Shown: positions 49,361-59,286, counted from the first letter of the stretch. The stretch is DNA of 64,000 nucleotides from Dehalobacter sp. (GCA_023667845.1 JAMPIU010000143.1:312574-376573), one strand, 5' to 3'. The notes: generated by a model not told the origin, from the letters alone. Made by a program: numbers and translations.

Positions 49361-49639
49361 TTGAACCCAACGATTAGAATTGTAAAATTGATTTATAATC
49401 TTTGTGTGTTTCCAAGGATACCTGTCAATAACCATATTGAAGCGAGCATGCTGCCATCTTATAATACAATAGTGGATATAACCGGAGTCCATTATGTGAC
49501 GGTCTCTAAGGTATTTTGTATCTTGAAAAAGCAGAAAATACTAAAAAGGAAGAAGGAAAAATTGCTGATATATGATAAAGAAAAACTAAAAAAGTTAATG
49601 CAACAAACACAGATATTTAAACATGAAAGCACTTGTTAA
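49361..49639 (+). pseudogene. C-terminal fragment of a cprK gene
   Basis: Only the DNA-binding half remains: NPTIRIVKLIYNLC, then VDITGVHYVTVSKVFCIL and the LKKLMQQTQIFKHES ending, close to the end of the proteins at 20250 and 25868. The sensory barrel is missing. Translation from TTG 49361 could give a 92-residue HTH-only protein, which might bind operators without sensing ligand. Confidence 0.8.
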
Positions 49640-49986
49640 GACAGATATTTTATTCCCCGTTTAGTGATATGGACTTCGAAAATTTGAAAGGCTATAAGAT
49701 CAAGGTCTTCCGTTAAGTAAATACAACGAAAATAATCGCAGAGGACTGACCTTTCATATTAGGGAACAGTTCTCTATTTTTAGATAATCGAGTTACTTTA
49801 ATCATACAGAATTAACAAAATGTTATATAAAATTTTAAGGAGGGGATATAGATCATAATATTTTTTATGTTATGTAGCATGCGCCAACATTATGAGTTTT
49901 TAAATTATGATAATATTCATATAACAAGTCGGAGGCCGTAGAAACAAAAAGGACAATAGAATGAAATTTTTAGGGGAATAATAATT

Positions 49987-50664
49987 ATGGAAAAAATTTT
50001 TAACAACAATTATATTTTACCGAATAATTTTTATCCAATAAATAAGTTAAAAAATTATCTCAATATGGGGATTGTCCGAAATTACCAAAAAGGAGATTCC
50101 GTTGTTTCACCCGGAGAGATCATCGATAGCGTTATTTATGTTATTTCAGGAAAATTAGGTATTACCTTTCTAACTGAGGATGGAAAAAAAAGGATGATGT
50201 TCCATGCTGATGCTGGCACGTTTGTTGATCGATTATTTCAGTCTGATGATTGTCTCGTTGATGTTGTTTCAGAAGAAGAGAGCGTTGTATGCTATTTTTC
50301 AAAAGACCAGTTGCTTGAGATGTTTCAGCAGGATAAGGAAGTTCTCTGTGAATTTATTACGAGTTATGCATCAAAATGTGGGTATTTTATGCATGAATCT
50401 AAGGAAATGGCGCTCTATAATCCTTCGGTTCGGGTTCTGCGATTACTTTATAAGCTTTGCCTTACTAAAGGAGAGTTAGTTAACAATGTTTATGAAATTA
50501 ATATTAAGTTGTCGCAAAAGGCTATTTCTGAAATGACAGGTGTCCATTATGTGACTGTCTGCAAAATATTCCAAAATCTAAGAGAAAAGAACATTTTGCG
50601 TAAAACATCCAATAAGATTATAATCTTTGACTTAAAAAGACTTAAAGATCTGATCAGCAACTGA
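49987..50664 (+). CDS. cprK: CprK-type regulator beside the rdhBA pseudogene
   Basis: A 225-residue protein with LPNNFYPINKLKNYLNMG, effector helix ASKCGYFMHESKEMALYNP and HTH ISEMTGVHYVTVCKIF. Its natural target is probably the deleted rdhBA at 50813-51688, so it may now be an orphan. The upstream 49640-49986 interval has an AT-rich leader but no recognisable box. Confidence 0.88.
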   Translation: MEKIFNNNYILPNNFYPINKLKNYLNMGIVRNYQKGDSVVSPGEIIDSVIYVISGKLGITFLTEDGKKRMMFHADAGTFVDRLFQSDDCLVDVVSEEESVVCYFSKDQLLEMFQQDKEVLCEFITSYASKCGYFMHESKEMALYNPSVRVLRLLYKLCLTKGELVNNVYEINIKLSQKAISEMTGVHYVTVCKIFQNLREKNILRKTSNKIIIFDLKRLKDLISN

Positions 50665-50704
50665 CGAACCTTTCGTCAGTTATTTCTGGGTTTGGGACAA
50701 AAAG

Positions 50705-50736
50705 AAGAGGTGCTTGGAGAAGCACCTCTTTTACAG
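50705..50736 (+). terminator. Terminator after the orphan cprK
   Basis: AAGAGGTGCTT-GGAG-AAGCACCTCTT is a perfect eleven-base stem ending in TTTT. Confidence 0.88.
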
Positions 50737-50812
50737 TATCTTTTCATGCAAAAAAAGTTAATATGGATTGTACGAACGATATAAAAAATTTGAAAATTTA
50801 TAATTCATGCAC

Positions 50813-51688
50813 GGTTGCTAGGTTTTATCGGTGTGAAAAAAACGGGAAACGCAAGTTCACAACAAGCTTGATTGGGAGGGAAAATGCCGGAATATGCATA
50901 TTATTCCTACCATGTAGAAGATCCTAAAGGCCTATTTAAAAAGCCTTGGGAACAATGTGTCGCCCCGGTAACTGAACGCCTTCCTTATGTTATTTCGTTT
51001 ATTATTGACCAGCATTTGGAGACGATGTCGGGTTCCACAGGGTATGACCAAATCAGTGGTACGCAGTCCTACAAGTGAAACAGCAGGTGTTGCTGTTGTC
51101 TTGGCTCAATACATCCGAAAACTTGGTTATAATGCCAGGGCTCATCATGCTAAAAATTCTCTAATGGTTTTTACTCCTGCCTTTATAGCTAGTGGGTTAG
51201 GGGAACTATCCCGTACAGGTGATACTTCAGTCCATCCTAAATTTGGATTCCGCCATAAAGGTGCTTGTGTTACTACGGATCTGCCGCTTGCTCCCGATAA
51301 GCCAATTAATTTCGGTTTACAGGATTTTTGCAAAATATGTAAAAAGTGTGCGGAAAACTGTCCAGTCCAAGCAATTACACATGATGAGAGTCCTGTTGAA
51401 TATAATGGATACTTGCGTTGGAATAGTGATTTCAAAAAGTGCTCGGATTTCCGGGCAACAAATGAAGAAGGTAATTCCTGCGGTCGCTGTATGAAAGTCT
51501 GCCCCTGGAACTCCAAGGAAGATTCATGGTTCCATCAGGCTTGGATCGGAAGCCAAAATGAAGCATCAGCCAAATTGCTCAAATCGGTTGATGACATGTT
51601 TGGCTATGGTACGGAACAGATCTTAAAATACAAATGGTGGCTGGAGTGGCCTGAACTGTTATCAATTCCGGATAAAATGCCATTCTGA
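50813..51688 (+). pseudogene. rdhBA pseudogene with internal deletion and frameshift
   Basis: The first 60 bases encode the last residues of an RdhB (VKKTGNASSQQA) and are nearly identical to 53246-53320. At the rdhA ribosome site (GGGAGGG) the sequence jumps into the middle of an rdhA, at [11 protein letters not shown]. The Tat signal and about 190 residues are lost. A frameshift at about 51070 (CAGTCCTACAAGTGA) splits the rest. Both Fe-S motifs ([23 protein letters not shown]) remain, as does the KWWLEWPE end. Confidence 0.92.
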
Positions 51689-51765
51689 TAACCAGACCTG
51701 AATTATAATTAATGGCTCTATATCAAACGTTGGAATAACCTAAATAAGAGTAAATAGTCCGATAT

Positions 51766-51806
51766 ATGCTGGTAATAGTCAGATAGACCGTTACCAGCAT
51801 TTTTAT
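51766..51806 (+). terminator. Terminator after the rdhBA pseudogene
   Basis: ATGCTGGTAA and TTACCAGCAT arms, then TTTTTATAA. The following gap to 52056 is AT-rich with no gene or clear box. Confidence 0.8.
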
Positions 51807-52056
51807 AATTGATAAAAAAGTTTGATAAAAGGTTATTGTATTCTAATATCGCAAATTCTATAATAAAATTATGATTTTCGGCATGTATGGAAATTGAAAA
51901 AAAACAATATATGAAGTTATTATTCCGTTTATTTATCGTATCTTAACACAGTTTACTAACAAAAAAATTTAATACATGCGCAAACAAATAAGATTATTTT
52001 TTAAGGAAAATATATAAATTAATAAGAAAGTATATTATTGGGGGGGTTAGAAAGCC

Positions 52057-52749
52057 ATGGAATACGATTTTTTTAATGAATTGACAAGAACAATTCCTGA
52101 CACATTCTATCCCGTTGAAAAATTGCAAAGATTTGTCCATTTAGGAGTTGTGAAATCCTATGCCAAAGGAAGTGCCGTTATTTTACCAGGGGATGAGTGC
52201 ATGCTAATCTATGTACTTTCGGGAAAAATCCAGCTCAACATGGTTACAGAGGAAGGTAGGCAAAGGTTGGTATATTTTTGCGGCAAAAATGGAGTCATGG
52301 ATAGGATTTTTCAGCTGAATAATGATAATGCCTACGCGACTGCAATAGAAAAATGCAGAGTGTGTTTTTTTTCAAAGGAGCAGCTTTTAACAATTTTTCA
52401 AACTGACAGTGATTTATATTTTGAAATTATGAAAAATCTTTTTGCCAAAGGCATTTATTTTATGAAACAGACCGTTGAAATGGAATTATACAATCCTACG
52501 GTCAGAATTGTAAGACTTCTTTATGGTCTATGCATATCTAACGGAATACCAGTAGGGGATTCATATGAAGTCCGTCTTGAATTGTCTCAGAAACAAATTT
52601 CTGAAATATCAGGAGTCCATTTTGTTACAGTATCTAAAGTATTAGGATATTTAATAAAGCAAAAAATTATTGAGAAAAAAAAAGGCAAAATCATTATCCA
52701 TGATTTAGATAGATTAAAAGAGTTAACATTTGAAAAACGTCTTTTTTAA
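52057..52749 (+). CDS. cprK: CprK-type regulator
   Basis: A 230-residue close homologue of the protein at 48526 (TRTIPDTFYPVEKLQRFVHLG; HTH ISEISGVHFVTVSKVL). The effector helix has FAKGIYFMKQTVEMELYNP. A G-rich ribosome site (GGGGGGG) lies 10 to 15 bases before the ATG. It stands upstream of rdhBA at 52999 with a classical CprK box between. Confidence 0.9.
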   Translation: MEYDFFNELTRTIPDTFYPVEKLQRFVHLGVVKSYAKGSAVILPGDECMLIYVLSGKIQLNMVTEEGRQRLVYFCGKNGVMDRIFQLNNDNAYATAIEKCRVCFFSKEQLLTIFQTDSDLYFEIMKNLFAKGIYFMKQTVEMELYNPTVRIVRLLYGLCISNGIPVGDSYEVRLELSQKQISEISGVHFVTVSKVLGYLIKQKIIEKKKGKIIIHDLDRLKELTFEKRLF

Positions 52750-52788
52750 AGATAGTAACATATAGATACAAATTTTTCTAAAACACTA

Positions 52789-52849
52789 TATCTGCAATAA
52801 ACAAACCCTCATGGATTTTTGTTCCTGAGGGTTTGTTTATTACAGATAT
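52789..52849 (+). terminator. Terminator after cprK
   Basis: AAACAAACCCTCA and TGAGGGTTTGTTT form the core stem; flanks TATCTG/CAGATA extend it. A related hairpin lies at 54855-54892. Confidence 0.85.
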
Positions 52850-52933
52850 CAAAAAATATAAATTTATTTATATTTTATTTATCGGATTTATAACTAATTA
52901 CAGAAGGTGATGATACGAAAAATTTATTAATGC

Positions 52934-52974
52934 TTAGTTCATACTAAAATTCCTATCAAGTAAATCTTTAAAAT
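52934..52974 (+). promoter_or_regulatory. CprK box (classical dehalobox) and -10
   Basis: TTAGT-TCAT-ACTAA (52934-52947) is a perfect 5-4-5 dyad, 28.5 bases before TAAAAT (52969-52974). It shares the TTARTnnnnAYTAA form with the site at 48294, whose regulator is also closely related. Confidence 0.8.
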
Positions 52975-52998
52975 TATATTAAAAGGGAGGTGAAGATA

Positions 52999-53310
52999 AT
53001 GGGTACATTCTTAATTTTTATTGCCGGTGTGTTATTTTTAGCGGGGATTCTTTTTATTAAACCTCGCGCCAAAAGGGACTTAATGTGGAAAACAGTACTG
53101 AACTGGGCCTTATATGTTATTTGGTATGCCATCACGTGGATGGGGGTTTCCTTTGTTTACATTAACGCATCGGTCGGCCATGTTAAAGCAACAAGTACGG
53201 CTATATTCCTGTTCTTAGGGATATCAGTGGTGCTTGCTGTCGTTCAGGCACGGTTGCTAGGTTTTATCGGCGTGAAAAAAACGGGAAACGCAAGTTCACA
53301 ACAAGCTTGA
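52999..53310 (+). CDS. rdhB: RdhB membrane anchor
   Basis: A 103-residue CprB-type anchor with the loop [27 protein letters not shown] precedes the ATG. The 3' end is the intact counterpart of the rdhB remnant at 50813. Confidence 0.92.
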   Translation: MGTFLIFIAGVLFLAGILFIKPRAKRDLMWKTVLNWALYVIWYAITWMGVSFVYINASVGHVKATSTAIFLFLGISVVLAVVQARLLGFIGVKKTGNASSQQA

Positions 53311-53325
53311 TTGGGAGGGAAAAAA

Positions 53326-54717
53326 TTGAGTAACGAACAAAAACAGCAGTTAAAGATAAACCGGAGAAATTTCCTGAAAGCCGGTGCTGCAGCTACTGCT
53401 ATGGGAGTTGTTGGGGCGCTGACAGCACCTGCCAAGGTCGCCAGTGCGGCGGGCGAGACGTTTAAGTATACACCCGCACCCAAAGGTCAATGGTCCAAAC
53501 TACATCCTGTTCATGATATGGGCAGCGTCTCACTTCGTTTTGTAGAACAAAACGACCAGTGGCTGGGAACTACTAAAATTGTCGGACCGATAAAGAGAAC
53601 TAGCCAATACGACAGCGGGTTTGATCGTTGTGCTGAGGGAAAAGTCAGTGAAAGGGGACAATTGGGACTCTACAATCTTATACCCAAAGACCCCATGGCC
53701 ATGGCGATAGTTATGAGCACCGCCCTACCGAAACCCCTCGTGGAAGGTCCTGTTGCTCCTGTGAAAACGGAAATCCCTGATCCAGAACAAATGTCGATGC
53801 ATATCAAAGACCTGGCTTATTTTTTAAGAGCCGACGATGTGGGAATCGGCAAGATGCCGTCGTATGCTTACTATTCCGAAAAGGTAATATATGAACCGTT
53901 TCCCGGAAGAGAATTGTTAGAGTTGCCCAGGGAAAAGTGCGTCAAACCGATGACTGAACCGGACATGCCATATGCTATTGTGGTTATGGTCGATCAGAAT
54001 TTGAAAACAACGCTCGCTTCCACAGGTTATGATGCCATCAGCCTCTCCCAATCTTTCCTGGGATATCATTCAACAGGAATGATTTCTGTTATCATCGCTC
54101 AATATATCAGAAATCTTGGTTATAACGCCCGGGCGCAATACGCTGTGGATTATAACGCAAATATGCCTCCGGTTATTATAGCGGCAGGATTGGGTGAATT
54201 ATCACGCACAGGTGAGTGTACCATTCATCCCCGTTTGGGATTCCGCCATAAGGTGGCTGCTATTACAACAGATTTGCCGCTTGCTCCGGATAAACCCGTT
54301 GATTTTGGCCTTCTTGACTTTTGCCGTATCTGTAAAAAATGTGCCGACAATTGTCCTTCCGGCGCTATTTCACTCGATGATGATATGAAAGAAGTGAACG
54401 GTTACCTGCGTTGGACCACCAATGCAGACAAGTGTGCCGAATTCCGGGCAAGTAATGAAGAAGGTGCATCCTGCGGGAGATGCATGAAGGTCTGCCCGTG
54501 GAATTCGAAGGAAGATTCATGGTTCCACCAGGCGGGAACTTGGTTTGGAAGCCAGACTAAAACCTCTGCGTCGATGCTGAAAGCCATTGATGATATGTTT
54601 GGATATGGCACCGAGCAGATCGAGAAATATAAATGGTGGCTTGAGTGGCCGGAAAATTACAAACTGCCTCCCGTAAGCATTCTAACCGCGCCGCTGCCGT
54701 CTCATGGAGTTCTATAA
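53326..54717 (+). CDS. rdhA: RdhA, CprA-like
   Basis: A 463-residue enzyme with Tat signal [17 protein letters not shown] and Fe-S motifs [12 protein letters not shown] (from 333) and [11 protein letters not shown] (from 383). The variable region has ECVKPMTEP-type changes ([19 protein letters not shown]) and an insertion [16 protein letters not shown]. The start is TTG 53326, the codon matching MSNEQK of its relatives and preceded by GGGAGGG. It resembles ortho-chlorophenol dehalogenase CprA of Desulfitobacterium over its length. Confidence 0.92.
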   Translation: MSNEQKQQLKINRRNFLKAGAAATAMGVVGALTAPAKVASAAGETFKYTPAPKGQWSKLHPVHDMGSVSLRFVEQNDQWLGTTKIVGPIKRTSQYDSGFDRCAEGKVSERGQLGLYNLIPKDPMAMAIVMSTALPKPLVEGPVAPVKTEIPDPEQMSMHIKDLAYFLRADDVGIGKMPSYAYYSEKVIYEPFPGRELLELPREKCVKPMTEPDMPYAIVVMVDQNLKTTLASTGYDAISLSQSFLGYHSTGMISVIIAQYIRNLGYNARAQYAVDYNANMPPVIIAAGLGELSRTGECTIHPRLGFRHKVAAITTDLPLAPDKPVDFGLLDFCRICKKCADNCPSGAISLDDDMKEVNGYLRWTTNADKCAEFRASNEEGASCGRCMKVCPWNSKEDSWFHQAGTWFGSQTKTSASMLKAIDDMFGYGTEQIEKYKWWLEWPENYKLPPVSILTAPLPSHGVL

Positions 54718-54762
54718 ACTTTAATTTTCCAAAGGTATCTCTGAAAAATTAATGAATGCAAT

Positions 54763-54813
54763 AAAAAAGCTGTTGTACGACGAACGAAAAAGCTGGGCGT
54801 CAACAGCTTTTTT
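54763..54813 (+). terminator. Terminator after rdhBA
   Basis: AAAAAAGCTGTTG and CAACAGCTTTTTT flank a 25-base loop. Confidence 0.85.
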
Positions 54814-54854
54814 ATATCGAGACTGAGTTAAGAATATGTGCAGAAGTTATTGAT

Positions 54855-54892
54855 AGACAAACCCTCATGGATTTTTATTCATGAGGGTTCGT
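54855..54892 (+). terminator. Second hairpin before the next cprK
   Basis: ACAAACCCTCATG and CATGAGGGTTcGTTT arms; sequence similar to the hairpin at 52799-52838, so it may be a duplicated intergenic element. Confidence 0.65.
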
Positions 54893-55027
54893 TTATTTCA
54901 GAAAAATGATCTGAATTATACTTTATGCAAACAAATTATACTTTTTTAGAATATGGTGGATCAAAATATGATAGAATTTTAATATGATGTGGATTCGGTG
55001 AAAATCTTGGTGAAGGGGGAAAAGTGG

Positions 55028-55714
55028 ATGGAAGAAAACGAAAAATGTGGAGGGGCTATTCCGGATACATTTTTTGAAGTTGAAAGGTTGCAGGAATTTA
55101 TTAATTTGGGGACTGTAAAGACTTATGCTAAAGGCAGTGCTGTCATGTGGCCGGGAGACAAATGTTCTTCACTCATCTATGTGGTCTCCGGAAGGCTAAG
55201 AGTAAATAAGCTACTCGATGACGGCAGGGAAAGGCTTGTTTACTTTACCGGAAAACATGGCTTAGTGGGCAAGTTATACGAGACCTGCAATGATAGTTAT
55301 GCGATCGCGCTTGAAGACAGTAAGGTTTGTTTCTTCTCAAAAGAACAGCTTAAAAAAATTTTCAGCTTGAATGATGAAATCCCCTTCGACATCATAAGAA
55401 ACTACTTATCAAAAACTTCTTATTACATGAAGCAAGCTGCAGAGATAGATTATTTCAATCCAGCAGTCAGGATCGTCAGGCTGTTTTATGAACTCTATAT
55501 TGCCAATGGCGTAAAAACCGGTGATCATTATGAAATTAACATTCAATTATCTCTAGAGAATATTTCTGAAATAACGGGGACGCATTATGTCACCGCTTCC
55601 AAAGTAATAGGCTGGTTAAGAAAAAATAAAGTGATGGAAAAAAAGAGAAAAAAAATTATCATTTATGATGCAGAAAAACTGAAAATGATGACTCAGGGGA
55701 CACATGTTTTTTAA
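55028..55714 (+). CDS. cprK: CprK-type regulator
   Basis: A 228-residue activator: GGAIPDTFFEVERLQEF, effector helix YLSKTSYYMKQAAEIDYFNP (lysine present), HTH ISEITGTHYVTASKVI. ATG 55028 follows AAGGGGGAAA; the upstream GTG 54989 adds 13 residues without support. It probably serves the rdhBA at 56358 across the minus-strand PPIase gene. Confidence 0.9.
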   Translation: MEENEKCGGAIPDTFFEVERLQEFINLGTVKTYAKGSAVMWPGDKCSSLIYVVSGRLRVNKLLDDGRERLVYFTGKHGLVGKLYETCNDSYAIALEDSKVCFFSKEQLKKIFSLNDEIPFDIIRNYLSKTSYYMKQAAEIDYFNPAVRIVRLFYELYIANGVKTGDHYEINIQLSLENISEITGTHYVTASKVIGWLRKNKVMEKKRKKIIIYDAEKLKMMTQGTHVF

Positions 55715-55748
55715 TCGTCTAAATCCTTAGCAATTATTTTGCTGTTAT

Positions 55749-56090
55749 TTAACGTTCAATCGGATTGTTTTGGGAAATCATAATGTCCATTTCAAAGCAC
55801 TCGCCCTCTTTTTTTCCGAGGGCGTTTTTAAATTGTTCTTGGAGCTTCGGGTCACCGAGGGTATATTTAAAATCTGCCATACATAATTCCGGGACAATTT
55901 GCCTCTCATAATGTGCATTTACTGAGACGATGATTTCGTCACCTATGGAAATAGGCTTATTTTTTTTTGCCCATCGGTAGGACATGTTAGAAATTGCTTC
56001 GGTTACAGCAGTGTCCAGATCAGCCTCTGAAAACATAGGTTCAGGTCTAATATTTAAGCCCTTATATTGCCCCAATTGAAATTGATGCAT
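55749..56090 (-). CDS. Trigger-factor-like PPIase-domain protein (short)
   Basis: A 113-residue protein. Its start, LGQYKGLNIRPEPMFSEADL, matches the linker that precedes the PPIase domain of trigger factor; the rest (SIGDEIIVSVNAHYE ... KYTLGDPKLQEQFKNALGKKEGE) matches the FKBP-type domain itself. Ribosome-binding and C-terminal arms are absent. Trigger-factor homologues (PceT, CprT) assist RdhA folding by binding Tat precursors; this short form between a cprK and rdhBA may do likewise. A truncated gene is the alternative. Confidence 0.7.
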   Translation of the reverse strand: MHQFQLGQYKGLNIRPEPMFSEADLDTAVTEAISNMSYRWAKKNKPISIGDEIIVSVNAHYERQIVPELCMADFKYTLGDPKLQEQFKNALGKKEGECFEMDIMISQNNPIER

Positions 56091-56254
56091 TTTTCAGAAC
56101 CATCCTTTTTGTACGCGTTATCAGTACGCGTTATCATACCTATTGTAACAAACGGGATCTCTCATATTTTTAGCAGGAATTAAAATTCAGATATCTATAT
56201 GAACGGATGTTGTAATCTATCAGAAAGACTTCACGAAGAATGAAAATAATCAAA

Positions 56255-56297
56255 TTTAGCACTAGCTAAAGTTTTTGGGTATTCAGTTTGGTACTTT
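56255..56297 (+). promoter_or_regulatory. CprK box variant and -10
   Basis: TTTAGC-ACTA-GCTAAA (56255-56270) is a perfect inverted repeat, centred 29.5 bases before TACTTT (56292-56297). The half-site differs from TTAAT by a central GC. Confidence 0.7.
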
Positions 56298-56357
56298 TAG
56301 TTTAGTGGTAGTGAATGTACGTACAAAAAACTACAAAATTTTATGGAGGTGGGTCTT

Positions 56358-56675
56358 TTGGGCGTATTCTTAGTTTTTATTGGCGGAATTGCTTTCTTAG
56401 CCGGTATTTTAGCGCTAAAACCATTTATGAAACGCGAAAATAAAATAATGACGGTCCTCAACTGGTCTCTTTATGTCATTTGGTACTTGATTACATGTAC
56501 AGGCATCTCATTTGTTTTTCTGAATAGCCGTGTTGGTCACGTCAAAGCTACAAGTACGGGAATATTCTTATTCTTTGGTCTGTCCATTATCTTTGCGGTT
56601 ATTCTGGCGAGGCTCCTGGGTTTCCTCGGGAAAAATGGATTAAGCCTAATGAAACAAATGAAGGAGGCAAAATAG
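56358..56675 (+). CDS. rdhB: RdhB membrane anchor, diverged
   Basis: A 105-residue anchor with [17 protein letters not shown] and a longer tail ([13 protein letters not shown]). TTG 56358 corresponds to the ATG of all homologues (MGVFLVF for MGTFLIF) and follows GGAGGTG; the ATG at 56343 contains the ribosome site itself. It is two bases from rdhA, the closest spacing in the window. Confidence 0.9.
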   Translation: MGVFLVFIGGIAFLAGILALKPFMKRENKIMTVLNWSLYVIWYLITCTGISFVFLNSRVGHVKATSTGIFLFFGLSIIFAVILARLLGFLGKNGLSLMKQMKEAK

Positions 56676-56677
56676 TC

Positions 56678-58057
56678 ATGTCAAAAAATCTTGCTGATGA
56701 TAGAAACCAACAGCAGGGCCTTCAGATGAACCGTCGCAAGTTTCTGAAGGCCGGTGCAGCAGCGGCGGTTACCATGGGACTTATGGGCACGGTTGGCACG
56801 ATGCCTGCTGTTGCTGCTGAGGCGGCTGTAGGTTCAAGCGTTACAGTAAATGGTGCGAGATCTAAGCTAAAGCCCACCGGACAATATGGCTCTGCTTCGG
56901 TCAAATTTGCTACATTTAATAATGAATGGCTTGGCACGACAAAGCTCGTTGGCGAGGTCAAAAATATCAGCGAAGCAGAGACAGGGTTTTCACGGGCCGG
57001 TCGTGGCTTATACGGAAAAGAGTCTCAAATTGGCAGGGGGTACTTTATTAGAAAAGATCCTGCCGGGGCAGCCGAACACGATACTTTAATGATCTTGGCA
57101 ACAGAACCGGCAGTCCAAGGTAAAGTGTCCCCAGTCAAACTGAATATTCCTGATCCGGAGCAAATGTCCCAGAACATCAAGGACTTTGCGTACTTCCTGC
57201 GGGCCGACGAGGTAGGAATCGGTAAAATGCCGGATTTTGCCTGGTATTCTCATAAGGTCACGGATCAGCATGCTTTGGCAGTGAACGATCTTGAGAAAGC
57301 ACTTACTCCTGTGACAGACAGATTACCGTACGTTATTACGGTCATGGTCGACCAAAACTTAGAGACAATGTTGGCCTCTACCGGGTATGATCAGATCAGC
57401 GGCGCCCAATCCTTTTTAGGATACCATACTACCGGTGTTATTGCTGTCGTCTTAGCCAATTATATTCGTAATCTTGGCTATAATGCCAGGGCACATCATG
57501 CCAGAAACTACAAGGCCGTTATGACACCGTGTCTTATTTCAGCCGGACTAGGTGAATTATCCAGAACAGGAGACTGCTCCATCCATCCGCGTTTAGGATT
57601 CCGCCACAAAGTAGCTGCGGTTACAACGGATTTGCCGTTGGCCCCGGACCAACCGATTGATTTTGGTCTGCAGGACTTTTGTAGGGTATGTAAAAAATGT
57701 GCGGACAATTGTCCCTCGGGTGCCATCACCCAGGATACAGAGCCGGTTGAGTATAACGGCTATTTGCGTTGGAACAGTAACATGGAAATATGTGCGAAAT
57801 TCCGGACGACAAATAAAGAAGGCTCTTCCTGCGGCCGGTGCATGAAGGTATGCCCGTGGAATACAAAAGAGGAGTCTTGGTTCCATGCTGCCGGAGTATG
57901 GATCGGCAGCCATGGGCAAGCCTCATCCAAACTGCTTAAAGGCATGGATGATATGTTTGGCTATGGTACCGAACAAATTGATAAGTACAAGTGGTGGCTG
58001 GAGTGGCCGGAATTGTGGGCTACGCCTGAAAAGATGCCAGGCCTTGTAAAATACTAA
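56678..58057 (+). CDS. rdhA: RdhA, CprA-like
   Basis: A 459-residue enzyme with signal [18 protein letters not shown] and Fe-S motifs [12 protein letters not shown] (from 335) and [11 protein letters not shown] (from 385). Together with the RdhA at 59661 it forms a close pair: shared [35 protein letters not shown] and PGLVKY/PGLQKY ends. Over GRGLYG and [10 protein letters not shown] it is very like Desulfitobacterium CprA, so a chlorophenol-type substrate is the best guess. Confidence 0.92.
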   Translation: MSKNLADDRNQQQGLQMNRRKFLKAGAAAAVTMGLMGTVGTMPAVAAEAAVGSSVTVNGARSKLKPTGQYGSASVKFATFNNEWLGTTKLVGEVKNISEAETGFSRAGRGLYGKESQIGRGYFIRKDPAGAAEHDTLMILATEPAVQGKVSPVKLNIPDPEQMSQNIKDFAYFLRADEVGIGKMPDFAWYSHKVTDQHALAVNDLEKALTPVTDRLPYVITVMVDQNLETMLASTGYDQISGAQSFLGYHTTGVIAVVLANYIRNLGYNARAHHARNYKAVMTPCLISAGLGELSRTGDCSIHPRLGFRHKVAAVTTDLPLAPDQPIDFGLQDFCRVCKKCADNCPSGAITQDTEPVEYNGYLRWNSNMEICAKFRTTNKEGSSCGRCMKVCPWNTKEESWFHAAGVWIGSHGQASSKLLKGMDDMFGYGTEQIDKYKWWLEWPELWATPEKMPGLVKY

Positions 58058-58134
58058 TCGCCGTATTTTAACCATCCAATAATCACCTAATAATATTCAA
58101 TAAATAATTAACCGCGATATACCAAATCAAATTA

Positions 58135-58183
58135 AGGAGTGACGCTAACTACATATTTTAGTAGTTAGCATCACTCCTTTTTT
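58135..58183 (+). terminator. Terminator after rdhBA
   Basis: AAGGAGTGACGCTAACTAC and its near-perfect inverse with one G-T-type mismatch, followed by TTTTTTC. Confidence 0.9.
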
Positions 58184-58483
58184 CTTTGAATCAAAATATA
58201 ACTAACCAATCAATGATCCTAATAAGCAATCTTAACAAACCTTCGTACATAAAGTTGTCGTGAATTAAATCATACAAAGAAATTTTATTATATAATATTT
58301 GTGCTATCTTTTCACTCTTAAAGACAATGAACTTATCAATTTAATATTTTAGCACAGACGATTCAAAATAATCTTAATGTATGTAAACAAATTAAAGATT
58401 TTTAGAGAATGGAGGGATGAAATATGGGGAAAATTGAATATTAATCTCTGGTAAAGAAAGTTGATAAGGGGGAAAAGAAGGGG

Positions 58484-59197
58484 ATGGAAAACTTCGGAAA
58501 GTGTGGAGCAATTGTACCCGATACCTTTTATCCTGTTCCAAAATTACAGGACTATGTCCACTTGGGAACAGTAAAATCTTTTGCCAAGGGCAGTACCGTG
58601 GTTTTTCCGGGAGAAGAGCCACATGCAATCATTTATGTATTAAGCGGTAAGATAAGAGTTGACTTGGTTTTTGATGATGACCGGGAAAGATTAATGTATT
58701 TTGCCGGCATGCATACTTTTGTAGGGAGGTTATTTGAAACATATCATAATCTTCATATTATTGCGATGGAAGATAGCAAGGTCTGCTTATTAAATGAAGA
58801 GCAGCTTGCAAGAATTTTCCGTGAGGACCAACAAATTATTTTCGATGTGATAAGAAACTATCTTTCTAAAACATCTTATTACATGAGGCAAGTCGCCGAG
58901 ATGGATTATTTTAATCCGGCAGTTCGAGTCATACGGCTGCTGTATGAACTTTGTAATTCGAAAGGTACAGCAGAGGCTAATTATTGTGAAGTAAATAATG
59001 ACTTATCTTTAACGAGTATTTCAGAAATTACCGGGGCCCACTATGTAACCGTCTCCAAAGCATTAGGTTACTTAAAAAGACATCATATTTTGGAAAAAAA
59101 GAGGGAGAAAATATTTGTTTATGATATGGAAAAACTTAAAATGTTGACACATGAAACGCATATTTTTACCGGTCATGAAAGTAATCCTGTTTCATGA
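58484..59197 (+). CDS. cprK: CprK-type regulator
   Basis: A 237-residue activator, closest to the protein at 55028: AIVPDTFYPVPKLQDYVHLG, effector helix YLSKTSYYMRQVAEMDYFNP, HTH ISEITGAHYVTVSKAL. AAAGAAGGGG lies before the ATG. A six-codon frame (MGKIEY) precedes it at 58424 and may be a relic of an earlier start. It sits directly upstream of rdhBA at 59337. Confidence 0.9.
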   Translation: MENFGKCGAIVPDTFYPVPKLQDYVHLGTVKSFAKGSTVVFPGEEPHAIIYVLSGKIRVDLVFDDDRERLMYFAGMHTFVGRLFETYHNLHIIAMEDSKVCLLNEEQLARIFREDQQIIFDVIRNYLSKTSYYMRQVAEMDYFNPAVRVIRLLYELCNSKGTAEANYCEVNNDLSLTSISEITGAHYVTVSKALGYLKRHHILEKKREKIFVYDMEKLKMLTHETHIFTGHESNPVS

Positions 59198-59243
59198 TAA
59201 CGATGATGATAAATTTAAAAAAATATCTTAAAAAGGATATAGA

Positions 59244-59286
59244 TTTAATCCACGACATAAATTGAGCGATACTGATTTAATACAAT
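59244..59286 (+). promoter_or_regulatory. Weak regulator-site candidate and -10
   Basis: TACAAT (59281-59286) is a good -10. At the expected distance only a half-conserved dyad is seen, TTTAATCCACGACATAAA, sharing ATC(C)ACGAC in reverse with the region at 62701-62717 upstream of the last rdhB. No clean inverted repeat. Confidence 0.3.
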
